Position numbers and translations under genes: made by a program. Below, in pieces: positions 16,274-24,748 of a stretch of DNA of 64,000 nucleotides. Position 1 is the first letter of the stretch, and each line of letters begins with the position of its first letter. The notes under the pieces are model-generated. The model ran no database searches. It was not told the origin of the DNA and saw only the letters and a list, made by a program, of their open reading frames with translations. Source of the stretch: Bacillus sp. Marseille-Q1617 (GTDB lineage Bacteria > Bacillota > Bacilli > Bacillales > Bacillaceae_B); NCBI RefSeq assembly GCF_903645295.1, contig NZ_CAHJXM010000002.1, positions 782,001-846,000 of the forward strand. Direction: 5' to 3'.

Positions 16274-16563
16274 AGAAGCTGGAACAAAACTAAAATGAGC
16301 TTTAATCACCGCTATTGATTTCCGTGCAAGACTTCGCTTTCCGCGGGTAGCCCGTGAGCCTCCTCGTCACATGCGTTCCTGCGGGGTCTCACATTAGCTA
16401 CTCTTCCCGCAGGAGTCTTCGGCTTGCACTCCAATCAACCGCTAGGAATAGCTAACATTTAACACGTACATTCAAATTAATAACCCGAACTAAATTGACT
16501 TCTAGCAGGCAATTTAGTTCGGGTTTTACTTCTACTAAAACACTTTTGTCTCAGCCTACTGCC
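16274..16563. repeat. Composite repeat containing the 130-bp hairpin element
   Basis: The whole gap between the FAD oxidoreductase and Ohr genes is repeat-like. The hairpin element occupies 16308-16444 in reverse orientation relative to the copies at 55 and 60 kb. To its right lies a second hairpin (16482-16526) with a 16-bp perfect stem, aacccgaactaaattg / caatttagttcgggtt. The outer ends look like imperfect inverted repeats (gctggaacaaaact at left; gctgagacaaaagt reading in from the right). The second hairpin may terminate the Ohr gene. Confidence 0.7.
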
Positions 16564-16569
16564 ACAGTC

Positions 16570-16992
16570 TTAATGAGTGGATGTATTCAGTTTGACCTCA
16601 ATGTTATCCCTTGTCGCTTTTGAATAAGGGCAGACACCATGCGCTTTTTCCACAAGTTGTTTCGCTTCATCCAATTCTACGCCGCCGACTGAAACCGAGA
16701 GGACGACTGAGAGCTTGAATCCTCCGTCTGTATCTTTTCCGATCGAAACTTCTGCAGTGACTTCGGAGTCAATCTTCTTTTTCTCCTGTCCGGCAACGAG
16801 GTTCAAAGCGCTGTCAAAACAGGCTGAGTATCCTGCTGCAAAGAGCTGCTCAGGGTTTGTCGCCCCTTCACCCCCGCTGCCCCCGAGGGATTTTGGCATG
16901 GCCAGGTCAAATTCCAATACCCCGTCGCTGCTTTTTACCTTTCCCTGCCGGCCTCCGTTAGCGGTTGCTTTTGCTGTGTATAATGGTTCCAT
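16570..16992 (-). CDS. Organic hydroperoxide resistance protein (Ohr family)
   Basis: 140-residue OsmC/Ohr peroxiredoxin that reduces organic hydroperoxides. Both reactive cysteines are in their expected places: GYSACFDSAL near residue 55 and HGVCPYSKAT near residue 120. NPEQLFAAGY is the Ohr hallmark. ATG 16992 has GGGAGTG 6-7 bases upstream and gives the N-terminus MEPLYTAKATANGG, matching OhrA/OhrB length; an ATG at 17007 is less likely. It stands alone, and no OhrR gene is adjacent. Confidence 0.93.
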   Translation of the reverse strand: MEPLYTAKATANGGRQGKVKSSDGVLEFDLAMPKSLGGSGGEGATNPEQLFAAGYSACFDSALNLVAGQEKKKIDSEVTAEVSIGKDTDGGFKLSVVLSVSVGGVELDEAKQLVEKAHGVCPYSKATRDNIEVKLNTSTH

Positions 16993-17070
16993 CCTGATCA
17001 CTCCCATTTAAAATTTGAACACTCTTACTTTTTACTATTGAGGTTTGGGCTAAACCTGCCAATGTGCTCC

Positions 17071-17358
17071 TCATTCCACGATTTCCCGCTGTTTCCGGCA
17101 GGCGAGGACGGTGGTCTTTAACGAAGCATAATTTCCGATTGCTGCATATCCGTAAAAGAAGCCCATGAAGATCCCGACCACGAGATGGCCCCTATGGCTG
17201 ATGAAAATGGAAATGAGAAGTCCGAGGATGACCGCGATAATGGGGACCAGGAAGGCCGGGGGTTTCAGAGTCAGCTTGATGACCTGTGTGATGAGTATGA
17301 TGATGGGGATGGCGATGATCGCATCCCAGATGTTTGTATGGATGGTTGGTAAATTCAT
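17071..17358 (-). CDS. Small membrane protein, holin-like
   Basis: 95 residues with three hydrophobic segments (about 10-29, 34-53, 58-76) and a charged tail, TTVLACRKQREIVE. The layout and the FLVPIIAVILGLL segment resemble small phage-holin-like membrane proteins found in Bacillus chromosomes, but no phage genes are nearby and the match is loose. GGAGG lies 7 bases before ATG 17358; the open frame extends further upstream without a ribosome site. Confidence 0.6.
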   Translation of the reverse strand: MNLPTIHTNIWDAIIAIPIIILITQVIKLTLKPPAFLVPIIAVILGLLISIFISHRGHLVVGIFMGFFYGYAAIGNYASLKTTVLACRKQREIVE

Positions 17359-17499
17359 GTTGTGCCTCCGGATGGTTGGTATAGTCATAATGTTTCCAAC
17401 TGGAGGCTGAATAAACAAAAAAGGACGACCCTGGGGATCATCCTTCACTGCAATTGTGTTCAGCTTTATCAAATATCAGGGCTGAACCGGAATGTTTCT

Positions 17500-18036
17500 T
17501 TATCTGAACAGTGCATTCCAGCGCTCCGCCTTTTCAAGCGCGGCAAGGTCGGCCGACACTTCACCCGGACGTACACCGGCACCGATCATATAATCTGCAA
17601 ATTCCATATTCACGAATTCAAAGATGTAATTGAACTGCTGAACAAGAGGAAGCCCTTTAATACGGGCACTCGGTCCGCCGCTGATGACGACATAGGCTTT
17701 TTTCCTGGTCAGCTCTTCTTTCAGATTAAATCGTTCATCACGTAAGTATTGACTCCAGCGGTCGAAGAAGTTTTTCATCGGCCCGCTCATCCCGTACCAG
17801 TAGAGCGGAGTGGCAAACAGTAGGACGTCGTGTTCCTGGATCAATTCTACGAGTTCTTCATAATCATCTTCGACAGGTGCGAATCCTTCTTCTGTATGTC
17901 TCATATCCACGATCGGCTTGATATCCAAATCTGCAAGCGACACAATCGTATGGTCGGTTCCCTCGACGATTTTTTTGGCAAGGTATTCGGAGTTTCCGTC
18001 TTTTCTCGTACTCCCGAGCAGCGCTAATACTTTCAT
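17500..18036 (-). CDS. NAD(P)H-dependent FMN reductase, flavodoxin fold (YwqN-like)
   Basis: 178-residue flavodoxin-like oxidoreductase. The FMN phosphate loop LGSTRKDGNSEYLAKKI is at residues 7-23 and FATPLYWYGMSGPMKNFFDRW near 75-95 is the family isoalloxazine-binding block. It is expected to reduce quinones, azo compounds or free flavin with NAD(P)H. AGAAGGAGAG precedes ATG 18036, so the longer open frame to 18096 is not used. A single gene. Confidence 0.88.
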   Translation of the reverse strand: MKVLALLGSTRKDGNSEYLAKKIVEGTDHTIVSLADLDIKPIVDMRHTEEGFAPVEDDYEELVELIQEHDVLLFATPLYWYGMSGPMKNFFDRWSQYLRDERFNLKEELTRKKAYVVISGGPSARIKGLPLVQQFNYIFEFVNMEFADYMIGAGVRPGEVSADLAALEKAERWNALFR

Positions 18037-18170
18037 CTGAAACTCTCCTTCTCTTTTAATTGGGCAGTTATCCCCAGTATATTCACACATGGGCAAACAG
18101 GGGAATGGACCTTGTTGCCCCGCAGGTTGTCCCTCATTGATGTGACGGGATATTTTCTAGAAAAAATTAT

Positions 18171-18626
18171 TTATCGGATCTTAAATCCTTCTTCCCTCAA
18201 ATACAAAGCGGCTTCATCATAGCCGCCGAAGCTGTCTTCCAGATTTTCACCGGCGTAAATATTCCAGCGGTCATCTTCTTCCACGAGGAGAAGGGTATGG
18301 CCATCGGAATCCTTCCACGTTTGTTCGACAGCAGGCTCGTTTTCTTCCTCTTCTGATAAGTATGAGATAGAAGCGGTGATGATTTCGCGGAGCTCCTCTT
18401 CGGCAAAATCACGAATGTTCACGAGCCCTTTTGCATTGGCATCATATTGGGGAAGGTTCCCCGTATAGACAAATCCGTTTCCGTTCGGATGCAGGTGGTA
18501 GACAACGATGGTTTTATCATAAAGACTGTCTTCAAAGTGAAAGTTCACCCGATTTAACGACACATCTTTTCTTGTGAGCTTATCGAATGTTTCAATGATG
18601 TCCAGTTTCTCCTGGAAGGTCAGCAT
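18171..18626 (-). CDS. Conserved hypothetical protein, Bacillaceae type
   Basis: 151-residue acidic, soluble protein that I cannot assign to a function. It looks like two parts: an N-terminal half with VNFHFEDSLYDKTIVVYHLHPNGNGFVY and a C-terminal half after an acidic EEEENE linker (HTLLLVEEDDRWNIYAGENLEDSF). No membrane segment. GAGGAATTGAC precedes the ATG. It is divergent from the DEAD-box helicase gene, 100 bp apart. Confidence 0.7.
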   Translation of the reverse strand: MLTFQEKLDIIETFDKLTRKDVSLNRVNFHFEDSLYDKTIVVYHLHPNGNGFVYTGNLPQYDANAKGLVNIRDFAEEELREIITASISYLSEEEENEPAVEQTWKDSDGHTLLLVEEDDRWNIYAGENLEDSFGGYDEAALYLREEGFKIR

Positions 18627-18727
18627 GTCAATTCCTCATTTCTATTTCAACGATTTTTTCATTATAGCACAGTCCCCTATTTTTAAAGAAAGGATAGGGG
18701 TATAATGAGGGGAAAGAGGTGACCATA

Positions 18728-20200
18728 TTGAAAGATTTCACATCCTTAGGTTTGCAGCCTAAGTTCGCAGATGCATTAAAAGAACAATCCATTACAGAAC
18801 CAACTCCGATCCAGGTCGAAACGATACCTGTTTTATTAAATGGCGAAGATGTTATTGGACAAGCACAGACCGGCACGGGAAAAACAATGGCCTTCCTGCT
18901 GCCGATGCTTGCAAAGATCGATAAAGAAAAAGAAAGTATCCAATCCCTAATCGTCACCCCGACAAGGGAACTGGCGATCCAGGTGACGGCTGAACTCAAC
19001 CAGCTGCTGGCTGCATCAAAAGAAGACATCAATGTGCTGGCGGTCTACGGCGGTCAGGACGTCGAGAAACAGATCAAGCGTTTGACAAATAAGGCGGTCC
19101 ACATCGTCATCGGGACCCCGGGCCGGATCCTTGATCACGTGCGCCGCGGAACGATCGATTTTTCGGAAGTATCGTTTCTTGTCCTTGATGAAGCGGATCA
19201 AATGCTTCACATCGGATTTTTCGATGAGGTCGAGGCGATCATTCGCGAGACCCCTTACACGAGACAGACCGCCTTGTTCTCGGCGACGATGTCAAAGGAC
19301 ATCCGGAAAATCGGGAAGCGCTATATGAACAACCCGCACAATGTGCATATCCGTGAAAAAGAGAAGATCGTCGAGGAAATCCAGCAGGAGGTCGTCGAAA
19401 CGACCGACCGTCAGAAACTTGATGCCCTCAGTCAAACAATCCACGACGTCCATCCGTTTCTCGGCATCATTTTCTGCCGGACGAAAAGGCGGGTAAGCAA
19501 ATTGCACATGGACCTGAAGGCAAGGGGGTTCCTTGTCGATGAACTTCACGGCGATCTTTCCCAGGCGAAAAGGGAAGCCGTCATGAAAAAGTTCCGCGAT
19601 GCCAAAATCCAACTATTGATCGCCACGGATGTGGCGGCCCGCGGTCTTGACGTTGAAGGCGTCACGCACGTCTTCAACTACGATATCCCGGAGGATGTGG
19701 AAAGTTATATCCACCGGATCGGGCGGACGGGACGTGCCGGAAATGACGGACTCGCCATCACGTTTGTGGCATTGAAGGATAAGCAGGCACTCGAAGTGAT
19801 TGAAAAAGGAATCGAGCGGTCGCTGCCTAGGCGTGAGGTGGAATTGGCCACGACTGTTGAAAAAAGTCCATCTCGAGTCAAAGGGAACAATGAGAGTGCC
19901 AAAGAAAGAAGAGAGAAAAACATTCAGGCAAGCCGGGAACGCAGTGCAAAAGGCGGACGGGGCAGACGTGCATCCGGGAAATCTGGAGGCAGAAACGATT
20001 CGAGCGGCCACTCAACTTCAAAATCTGACAGCAGGAGTTCAGATGGCAGAAGGTCATCAGACAGAGGTTCATCCGGCGGACCAGCTGGAAGAGGTTCTTC
20101 ATCCGCGGGCAGAAGGAGCGGCGGTGGAAGTTCGGGCAGATCCGGAGGACTAAACAGCAGCTCCGGTTCGGGTCCAGGCGGCAGAAGAGGCCGTTCTTAA
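18728..20200 (+). CDS. DEAD-box ATP-dependent RNA helicase (Csh family)
   Basis: About 490-residue RNA helicase. Q motif (FTSLGLQ...PTPIQ), motif I AQTGTGKT, Ia [45 protein letters not shown] and [12 protein letters not shown] are all present and in order. The last 110 residues are a basic Ser/Gly/Arg-rich tail ([24 protein letters not shown]) for RNA binding, as in CshA-like cold-shock helicases acting in ribosome assembly and RNA decay. AGAGGTGA sits 6 bases before TTG 18728, which is preferred to the GTG at 18719. A SigA -10 (TATAAT) lies at 18701. Confidence 0.93.
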   Translation: MKDFTSLGLQPKFADALKEQSITEPTPIQVETIPVLLNGEDVIGQAQTGTGKTMAFLLPMLAKIDKEKESIQSLIVTPTRELAIQVTAELNQLLAASKEDINVLAVYGGQDVEKQIKRLTNKAVHIVIGTPGRILDHVRRGTIDFSEVSFLVLDEADQMLHIGFFDEVEAIIRETPYTRQTALFSATMSKDIRKIGKRYMNNPHNVHIREKEKIVEEIQQEVVETTDRQKLDALSQTIHDVHPFLGIIFCRTKRRVSKLHMDLKARGFLVDELHGDLSQAKREAVMKKFRDAKIQLLIATDVAARGLDVEGVTHVFNYDIPEDVESYIHRIGRTGRAGNDGLAITFVALKDKQALEVIEKGIERSLPRREVELATTVEKSPSRVKGNNESAKERREKNIQASRERSAKGGRGRRASGKSGGRNDSSGHSTSKSDSRSSDGRRSSDRGSSGGPAGRGSSSAGRRSGGGSSGRSGGLNSSSGSGPGGRRGRS

Positions 20201-20205
20201 ATCAG

Positions 20206-20249
20206 GAAAAAGCATGGCTGTGTGAATGGTGCGCAGTCATGCTTTTTCA
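20206..20249 (+). terminator. Intrinsic terminator after the helicase
   Basis: Stem gaaaaagcatggctg / cagtcatgctttttc (one G-U pair) with a 13-base loop, 5 bp after the stop codon. Confidence 0.85.
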
Positions 20250-20293
20250 GTTGTTTATTTTACAGAATTTGCTAAATGGATGAATTATTGGAG

Positions 20294-20395
20294 TAACTCG
20301 GTGATTATGGAGTGAAACTCGAAGATATCAGCTAAAACTCGATGATTTCCACCAAAACTCGATGATTATGCATAAAAACTGAAAGATTAACCAAT
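20294..20395. repeat. Periodic array C: word AAACTCGATGATT, every 20 bp
   Basis: Five units with the word beginning at 20294, 20315, 20335, 20355 and 20376 (spacing 20-21 bp), flanked by variable A/T-rich 7-mers. It fills the gap between the helicase terminator and the acyl-CoA synthetase gene. The rest of 20201-20612 shows no gene; 20396-20580 is featureless apart from A/T-rich DNA before the next start. Confidence 0.75.
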
Positions 20396-20612
20396 TAATT
20401 TCCAATTCCAAATGCCATAAGCCTTCATCTAGATGTACTACCACCTGGATAAGGGCTCCTCTAAGCAAGTCCCCTCCAATTTTCACCCTGTTCAGAGCCA
20501 TTTTTAATTCTATTTATCAGAAAATTAAAACAACTAGCTTGATATCTCTCACACATTCCCTTTAAAATATAGTAAACGCTTTATTAATTTGGAAAGGGGA
20601 TGGAATGACAGC

Positions 20613-22193
20613 ATGCATGTACCTTTAGTGTTAACGGACTTTCTTGATCGCGCGGTGGAGCAATACGGGGAGAAAACCGCAATCATCGATGATGAAAAAA
20701 GACTTACATATAAACAGCTGAATGCCCGTGTAAACCAGTTATCCCGGGGGCTGCAGGAGCTTGGCATCGAAAAAGGGGACAAAGTCGCCTACCTCGCGCC
20801 GAACACGACGGAGATGCTCGAAGGGTTTTACGGGGTATACGGAGTGGGCGGAGTGATGACCCCTCTGAATACACGCCTCAAGCCTGCGGATTATCAATTC
20901 ATTCTGACCCATAGTGAAAGTAAGGCATTGTTTGTGGATGAAGAATTGTATCCGCTCGTTCAACCGATTTTGTCAAAAGTATCAAACCTGAAACACGTGA
21001 TCATCCACGGCGGTTCTCAGGATGATTACCCTGGATATGACGATTGGAGGGGCCAGTTCAGCCCTGAAGAATTTGACAGGGTGCCGCTTGATGAAACGGA
21101 TATCGCTTCCCTGCTGTACACGAGCGGGACGACCGGTGATCCGAAGGGAGTCCTCCTCACGCACAGGTCCAATTATCTTCACGCCCTGTCCAGTATGCAC
21201 CACCTGAAGGTCTCGGACCAGGACACGCTGCTCCACGTACTCCCGATGTTCCACGTAAGTGGCTGGGGATCACCTTTCTATTACACGGCAAACGGTGCCA
21301 CTCAAGTGATGCTGAGGAAGGTCGACCCTAAGCTCATCTTGGAAAAAGTGAAGAGGCACGGTGTATCAGTCATGCATATGGCCCCGACCGTCCTGAATAT
21401 GATCCTTGAACAATATGAATCTGAAAAGCCGGCAATCGATCAGCCGCTGAGGGTCGTCATCGCAGGATCGGCACCTCCTCCGGCTTTTGTGAGAAAAGTG
21501 GAAGAGGACCTGAAGTGGGAATTCATCCAGGTGTACGGAATGACGGAGATTTCCCCGCTCATCACGACTTCTGCGATCCGTTCCTTGGAACAGGAAAAAA
21601 CCAATGAAGAGAAGTACAGGTTAAAGGCTAAAGCGGGATACAGCATGATCGGCGCCAAGGTCAAGGTCGTAGATGAGTTAGGGAACGAGGTCCCTCATGA
21701 CGGGAAGGCAATTGGAGAAATCGTCACAAGGACGAACACGGTCATGGAGGGCTATTATAAAAATCCGGAAGCGACGAATGCAGCGATTCGGGGCGGCTGG
21801 CTGCATACAGGGGATATGGCGGTCGTCGACGGGGACGGCTATATCGAAATTGTCGACCGCATGAAAGACGTCATCATCAGCGGCGGGGAAAATATCTCCT
21901 CGATCGAAGTGGAGGGGGCGCTTTATGAACATCCTGGCATCTTGGAAGCAGCGGTGGTTGCCATTCCCCATGAGCGTTGGGGAGAGGTGCCGCACGCGGT
22001 GGTCGTCCTCCGCGATGGCCACAAATTGACAGAAGAAGAACTCATCTCTTTCTGCAGGGAAAAATTAGCCCACTTCAAAACCCCAAAGGGCATTACATTT
22101 GCTGGAGAGCTTCCGAAAACCGCCTCCGGAAAAATTCAAAAAGTCGTCATCCGGAAAGAATTCTGGAAGGATCATGACCGGATGGTTCATTAA
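20613..22193 (+). CDS. Long-chain acyl-CoA synthetase family (AMP-forming)
   Basis: 526-residue ANL-superfamily ligase activating a carboxylic acid to acyl-AMP and acyl-CoA. Motifs: P-loop LLYTSGTTGDPKGVLLTH near residue 168, YGMTEISP near 311, HTGDMAVVDGDGYIEIVDRMKDVIISGGENIS near 390-425 in separate known blocks, and the catalytic lysine in PKTASGKIQK near the C-terminus. The subgroup is LcfB/YngI-like; the acid is probably medium or long chain. ATG 20613 follows GGATGG; a TTG at 20589 is possible. It converges on an acetate-transporter-family gene across a perfect terminator. Confidence 0.9.
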   Translation: MHVPLVLTDFLDRAVEQYGEKTAIIDDEKRLTYKQLNARVNQLSRGLQELGIEKGDKVAYLAPNTTEMLEGFYGVYGVGGVMTPLNTRLKPADYQFILTHSESKALFVDEELYPLVQPILSKVSNLKHVIIHGGSQDDYPGYDDWRGQFSPEEFDRVPLDETDIASLLYTSGTTGDPKGVLLTHRSNYLHALSSMHHLKVSDQDTLLHVLPMFHVSGWGSPFYYTANGATQVMLRKVDPKLILEKVKRHGVSVMHMAPTVLNMILEQYESEKPAIDQPLRVVIAGSAPPPAFVRKVEEDLKWEFIQVYGMTEISPLITTSAIRSLEQEKTNEEKYRLKAKAGYSMIGAKVKVVDELGNEVPHDGKAIGEIVTRTNTVMEGYYKNPEATNAAIRGGWLHTGDMAVVDGDGYIEIVDRMKDVIISGGENISSIEVEGALYEHPGILEAAVVAIPHERWGEVPHAVVVLRDGHKLTEEELISFCREKLAHFKTPKGITFAGELPKTASGKIQKVVIRKEFWKDHDRMVH

Positions 22194-22202
22194 GAAGACA
22201 AG

Positions 22203-22233
22203 AAAAAGACGTGTGGGCCCACACGTCTTTTTT
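22203..22233. terminator. Bidirectional terminator, perfect palindrome
   Basis: AAAGACGTGTGGG meets its exact complement CCCACACGTCTTT with no loop bases, flanked by A and T runs, serving both converging genes. Confidence 0.88.
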
Positions 22234-22242
22234 TCTATTATC

Positions 22243-22860
22243 CTATTTAATAATGCCGAATGGTTTCCCTACCGGAAGCGTCACTTTTCCAAAATGAGCA
22301 TTCAGTACGCTCGCTGCAGATCCATAGAAACTGAAAATCGAAATCAGGAGTTCTGATATGGCGGCAAGTTGGTGCATCGCGTGAGGCATGATCCCCAATG
22401 TAGAAAGTGAAAGACCGATGAATAAGAAATCGATCAGCACGAAAATGATAAACAATACCTTATGGGTCTCCATGGCCCCGATGGTCATAAATAAGCTGAA
22501 AATAAGGTAACCGATGAAAGCAATTCCTAATTGCTCAGTACCGACGGCTGCTGCCGCTTCCTTGCCGAATACACCGAACTGAATCAGCCAGGACGTTCCG
22601 ACACCAAGCCAGAACAGCCCGAACGCACCAAAGGCTGTCGTCCCGAATGTATTGTTGTGTTTGGCATCTTGGATACAGGCGAAAAGCTGAGCGAATCCGC
22701 CGAGAAAGATTGCCCAGGGCAAGACAAAAGATACCCCGTCGGTCCAGCCGAGTTTGGCAGATGAAGCCACAAGCGTGACCATTGCCAGTCCGAATAACCC
22801 CAGAGCAGAAGGGTCCGCTGCTGTTAGTTGAACTCGTTGAGTTGTTTGTGATTGATTCAT
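22243..22860 (-). CDS. Acetate uptake transporter, GPR1/FUN34/YaaH (SatP) family
   Basis: 205-residue membrane protein with six hydrophobic segments. The family signature near the N-terminus is visible as ADPSALGLFGLAMVTL (NPAPLGL-type motif), and the second half carries FGAFGLFWLGVG. It imports acetate/succinate with protons. AGGAGG lies 8 bases before ATG 22860; the 20 extra codons upstream lack support. Its tail-to-tail neighbour is an acyl-CoA synthetase, a loose functional link. Confidence 0.9.
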   Translation of the reverse strand: MNQSQTTQRVQLTAADPSALGLFGLAMVTLVASSAKLGWTDGVSFVLPWAIFLGGFAQLFACIQDAKHNNTFGTTAFGAFGLFWLGVGTSWLIQFGVFGKEAAAAVGTEQLGIAFIGYLIFSLFMTIGAMETHKVLFIIFVLIDFLFIGLSLSTLGIMPHAMHQLAAISELLISIFSFYGSAASVLNAHFGKVTLPVGKPFGIIK

Positions 22861-23026
22861 GATGATTCCTCCTAAAAAAACATACCTGACTACATTACAG
22901 AAATAATCAGCCCAGCACAATAGAAAGAAAGTATGTAAGCATAACTTTCACAAAAAATTTTTTTGGAAGGAGGTACGCCTTATCAGGGGTTGGATGTTTT
23001 TCCTTAAAATTTCAACGCGTTATGAT

Positions 23027-23052
23027 GTTTATCTTTCCAATAAGATGGTAAA
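23027..23052 (+). promoter_or_regulatory. Possible SigB promoter of the gsiB-like cluster
   Basis: GTTTAT, 14 bp, GGTAAA resembles the SigB consensus (GTTTAA, 14 bp, GGGTAT). GsiB of B. subtilis is a classic SigB target. The site lies 45 bp upstream of an 11-codon ORF and 200 bp before the first gsiB-like gene. The gap 22861-23255 otherwise holds only the leader described with that gene. Confidence 0.4.
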
Positions 23053-23096
23053 CAAGCAAATGTAACATCAAAAAATCAAAGGAGGATTCTTACCAT

Positions 23097-23132
23097 ATGG
23101 CATTCCGTTTTAAAAGAAAAGACAAGCCATAG
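23097..23132 (+). CDS. Putative 11-codon leader peptide
   Basis: ATG GCA TTC ... TAG encodes MAFRFKRKDKP. It is preceded by AAAGGAGG at good distance, a far stronger ribosome site than chance would give. It lies between a SigB-like promoter and the first gsiB-like gene. It could be a translated leader, or the remnant of a longer gene. Not recognised from any family; low confidence as a real product. Confidence 0.3.
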   Translation: MAFRFKRKDKP

Positions 23133-23255
23133 AGCAGCTGAAAAGGAAGCACATGAGAATTCTACTTAGGTTTTTAAAAAGTCATTGGAAACGTCATTTC
23201 TGGAAAAGAGTCATTGGTCATCAAGCTAATCACACTTAAAAGGAGAGGAAACAAA

Positions 23256-23573
23256 ATGGCAAACAACAATAACCGAAACAACAATAATAGCAATGGAAAC
23301 ATGAGCCGCGAGGAAAGAGGCCGAAAAGGCGGAGAAGCAACCTCCCGCAACCATGACAAGGAATTCTATCAGGAAATCGGAGAAAAAGGCGGGGAAGCCA
23401 CTGCGAGCAACCATGATAAAGAATTCTACCAGGAGATCGGTGAGAAAGGCGGCAGGAATTCCAGCAACTCAGGAAATTCAAACCAATCAAGAAGCAATAA
23501 CTCAGGGTCCAACAGCTCTAACTCAGGATCCAACAGCTCTAACTCAGGATCCAATAACTCAAATAACAGCTAA
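23256..23573 (+). CDS. GsiB-like general stress protein (KGG repeats), copy 1
   Basis: 105-residue hydrophilin. After an Asn-rich start (MANNNNRNNNNSN) come MSREERGRKGGEATSRNHDK and a second copy of the 20-residue unit (KGGEATASNHDKEFYQEIGE), ending in KGG and a Ser/Asn/Gly tail (GSNSSNSGSNSSNSG). The unit is that of B. subtilis GsiB and plant group-1 LEA proteins, which protect against dehydration. AAGGAGAGG lies 7 bases before the ATG. It is the first of three tandem paralogues, each behind a related leader. Confidence 0.88.
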   Translation: MANNNNRNNNNSNGNMSREERGRKGGEATSRNHDKEFYQEIGEKGGEATASNHDKEFYQEIGEKGGRNSSNSGNSNQSRSNNSGSNSSNSGSNSSNSGSNNSNNS

Positions 23574-23676
23574 TCGTTAAAGAACTTGGAACTTAATCAG
23601 ACTACTGTCATTGGAAACGTCATTTCCGAATAGGTCATTGGAGAATATACCAGATATAAAAAGGAGCGGAAACAAC

Positions 23677-23991
23677 ATGGCAAACAATAATAACAACAAC
23701 AATAACAATAACAGTAATAATAACAATGGAAACATGAGCCGCGAGGAAAGAGGCCGTAAAGGCGGAGAAGCAACTGCACGCAACCATGACAAGGAATTCT
23801 ATCAGGAAATCGGAGAAAAAGGCGGGGAAGCCACTGCGAGCAACCATGATAAAGAATTCTACCAGGAGATCGGTGAGAAAGGCGGCAGGAATTCCAGCAA
23901 CTCAGGAAATTCAAACCAATCAAGAAGCAATAACTCAAACTCTGGGTCCAACAGCTCTAACTCAGGATCCAACAGCTCAAACAACAGTTAA
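23677..23991 (+). CDS. GsiB-like general stress protein (KGG repeats), copy 2
   Basis: 104-residue paralogue of copy 1, nearly identical over the KGG units and the first part of the tail at DNA level, with a longer poly-Asn start and a shorter Ser/Asn tail. AAAAAGGAGCGG precedes ATG 23677. The 70-bp leader, with GTCATT three times (23607, 23619, 23634), is almost the same as before copy 3. No terminator is seen between copies 1 and 2, so read-through is possible. Copies 1 and 2 look like a recent duplication. Confidence 0.88.
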   Translation: MANNNNNNNNNNSNNNNGNMSREERGRKGGEATARNHDKEFYQEIGEKGGEATASNHDKEFYQEIGEKGGRNSSNSGNSNQSRSNNSNSGSNSSNSGSNSSNNS

Positions 23992-24071
23992 TCCATAAGC
24001 TTGTCATTGAAACGTCATTTCCGAATACGTCATTGGAGAATATACCAGACATAAAAAGGAGCGGAAACAAC

Positions 24072-24341
24072 ATGGCAAACAATAATAACAACAATAACAA
24101 CAATAATAGCAAAAACAACAATAAAATGAGTTATGAAGAAGCGGGACGCAAAGGCGGAGAGGCTACATCCCGTAATCATGATAAAGAGTTCTATCAGGAG
24201 ATCGGAGAAAAAGGCGGAGAAGCCACCTCAAATAATCACGATAAAGAATTCTACCAGGATATCGGAGAAAAAGGCGGCAGAAACTCAAATTCAGGCGGCT
24301 CCAACCGTTCAAATAACAACTCAAATAATAACAACAATTAA
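24072..24341 (+). CDS. GsiB-like general stress protein (KGG repeats), copy 3
   Basis: 89-residue, most diverged of the three copies. It begins with MANNNNNNNNN, has MSYEEAGRKGGEATSRNHDK (closer to B. subtilis GsiB) and a second unit with TSNNHDKEFYQDIGEKGG, then a short Ser/Asn tail. The leader and ribosome site match copy 2. A strong terminator follows at 24358, so the cluster ends here. Confidence 0.88.
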   Translation: MANNNNNNNNNNSKNNNKMSYEEAGRKGGEATSRNHDKEFYQEIGEKGGEATSNNHDKEFYQDIGEKGGRNSNSGGSNRSNNNSNNNNN

Positions 24342-24357
24342 TTTAATCGTAACAAAT

Positions 24358-24390
24358 AAAAGGGATCCTTTGCAAAGGGTCCCTTTTTTG
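24358..24390 (+). terminator. Intrinsic terminator of the gsiB-like cluster
   Basis: Stem aaaagggatccttt / aaagggtccctttt with a 2-base loop, running into T residues. Confidence 0.85.
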
Positions 24391-24460
24391 ATCGTCTGTT
24401 AGAAGCTTTCGTGCAAGAGTATACGGTGATGGAGATTGGATTTTCGTTCACAATCCTCCA

Positions 24461-24585
24461 GTTATCAACAATTTCACAAGGTTATCAACGAAAAAAATCG
24501 ATTATCAACGAAAACTCTAATTTATCAACCATTTTATGGATATATCAACATTTTTCTCACAGTTATCAACAATTCTCATAAAATC
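24461..24585. repeat. Periodic array D: word GTTATCAAC, every 20 bp
   Basis: Six units of NTTATCAAC-like sequence begin at 24461, 24481, 24501, 24521, 24541 and 24562. Between them are 10-11 variable A/T-rich bases. TTATCAACA differs by one base from a DnaA box (TTATCCACA). The rest of 24342-24748 holds the cluster terminator and an A/T-rich promoter-like region for the next gene. Confidence 0.8.
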
Positions 24586-24748
24586 CGCCAGAAACACCTT
24601 GCTTCCTTTATACTAAAACCTTTTCACCCAAAATCCAACTCTATCTTTTTTACAGCAAACCTTCCTGAAAAATACTTTCCAAGGTTTTATCTCAAACCAA
24701 ACAGGGAATAATCCATCCGTAAACGAAATTATCAGGAGGTAAGACCCT

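Noticed and set aside
17071..17358. Prophage remnant because of the holin-like protein
   Set aside because: No endolysin, phage structural or integrase genes are near; the only support is a small three-segment membrane protein.
24461..24585. Replication origin (DnaA-box cluster)
   Set aside because: The words are one base off the DnaA box, there is no dnaA or dnaN nearby, and the same periodic layout occurs at five other loci with unrelated words.
24436..24711. 91-codon ORF across array D
   Set aside because: It runs through a non-triplet 20-bp repeat and lacks a ribosome site; the frame is open by chance in A/T-rich DNA.
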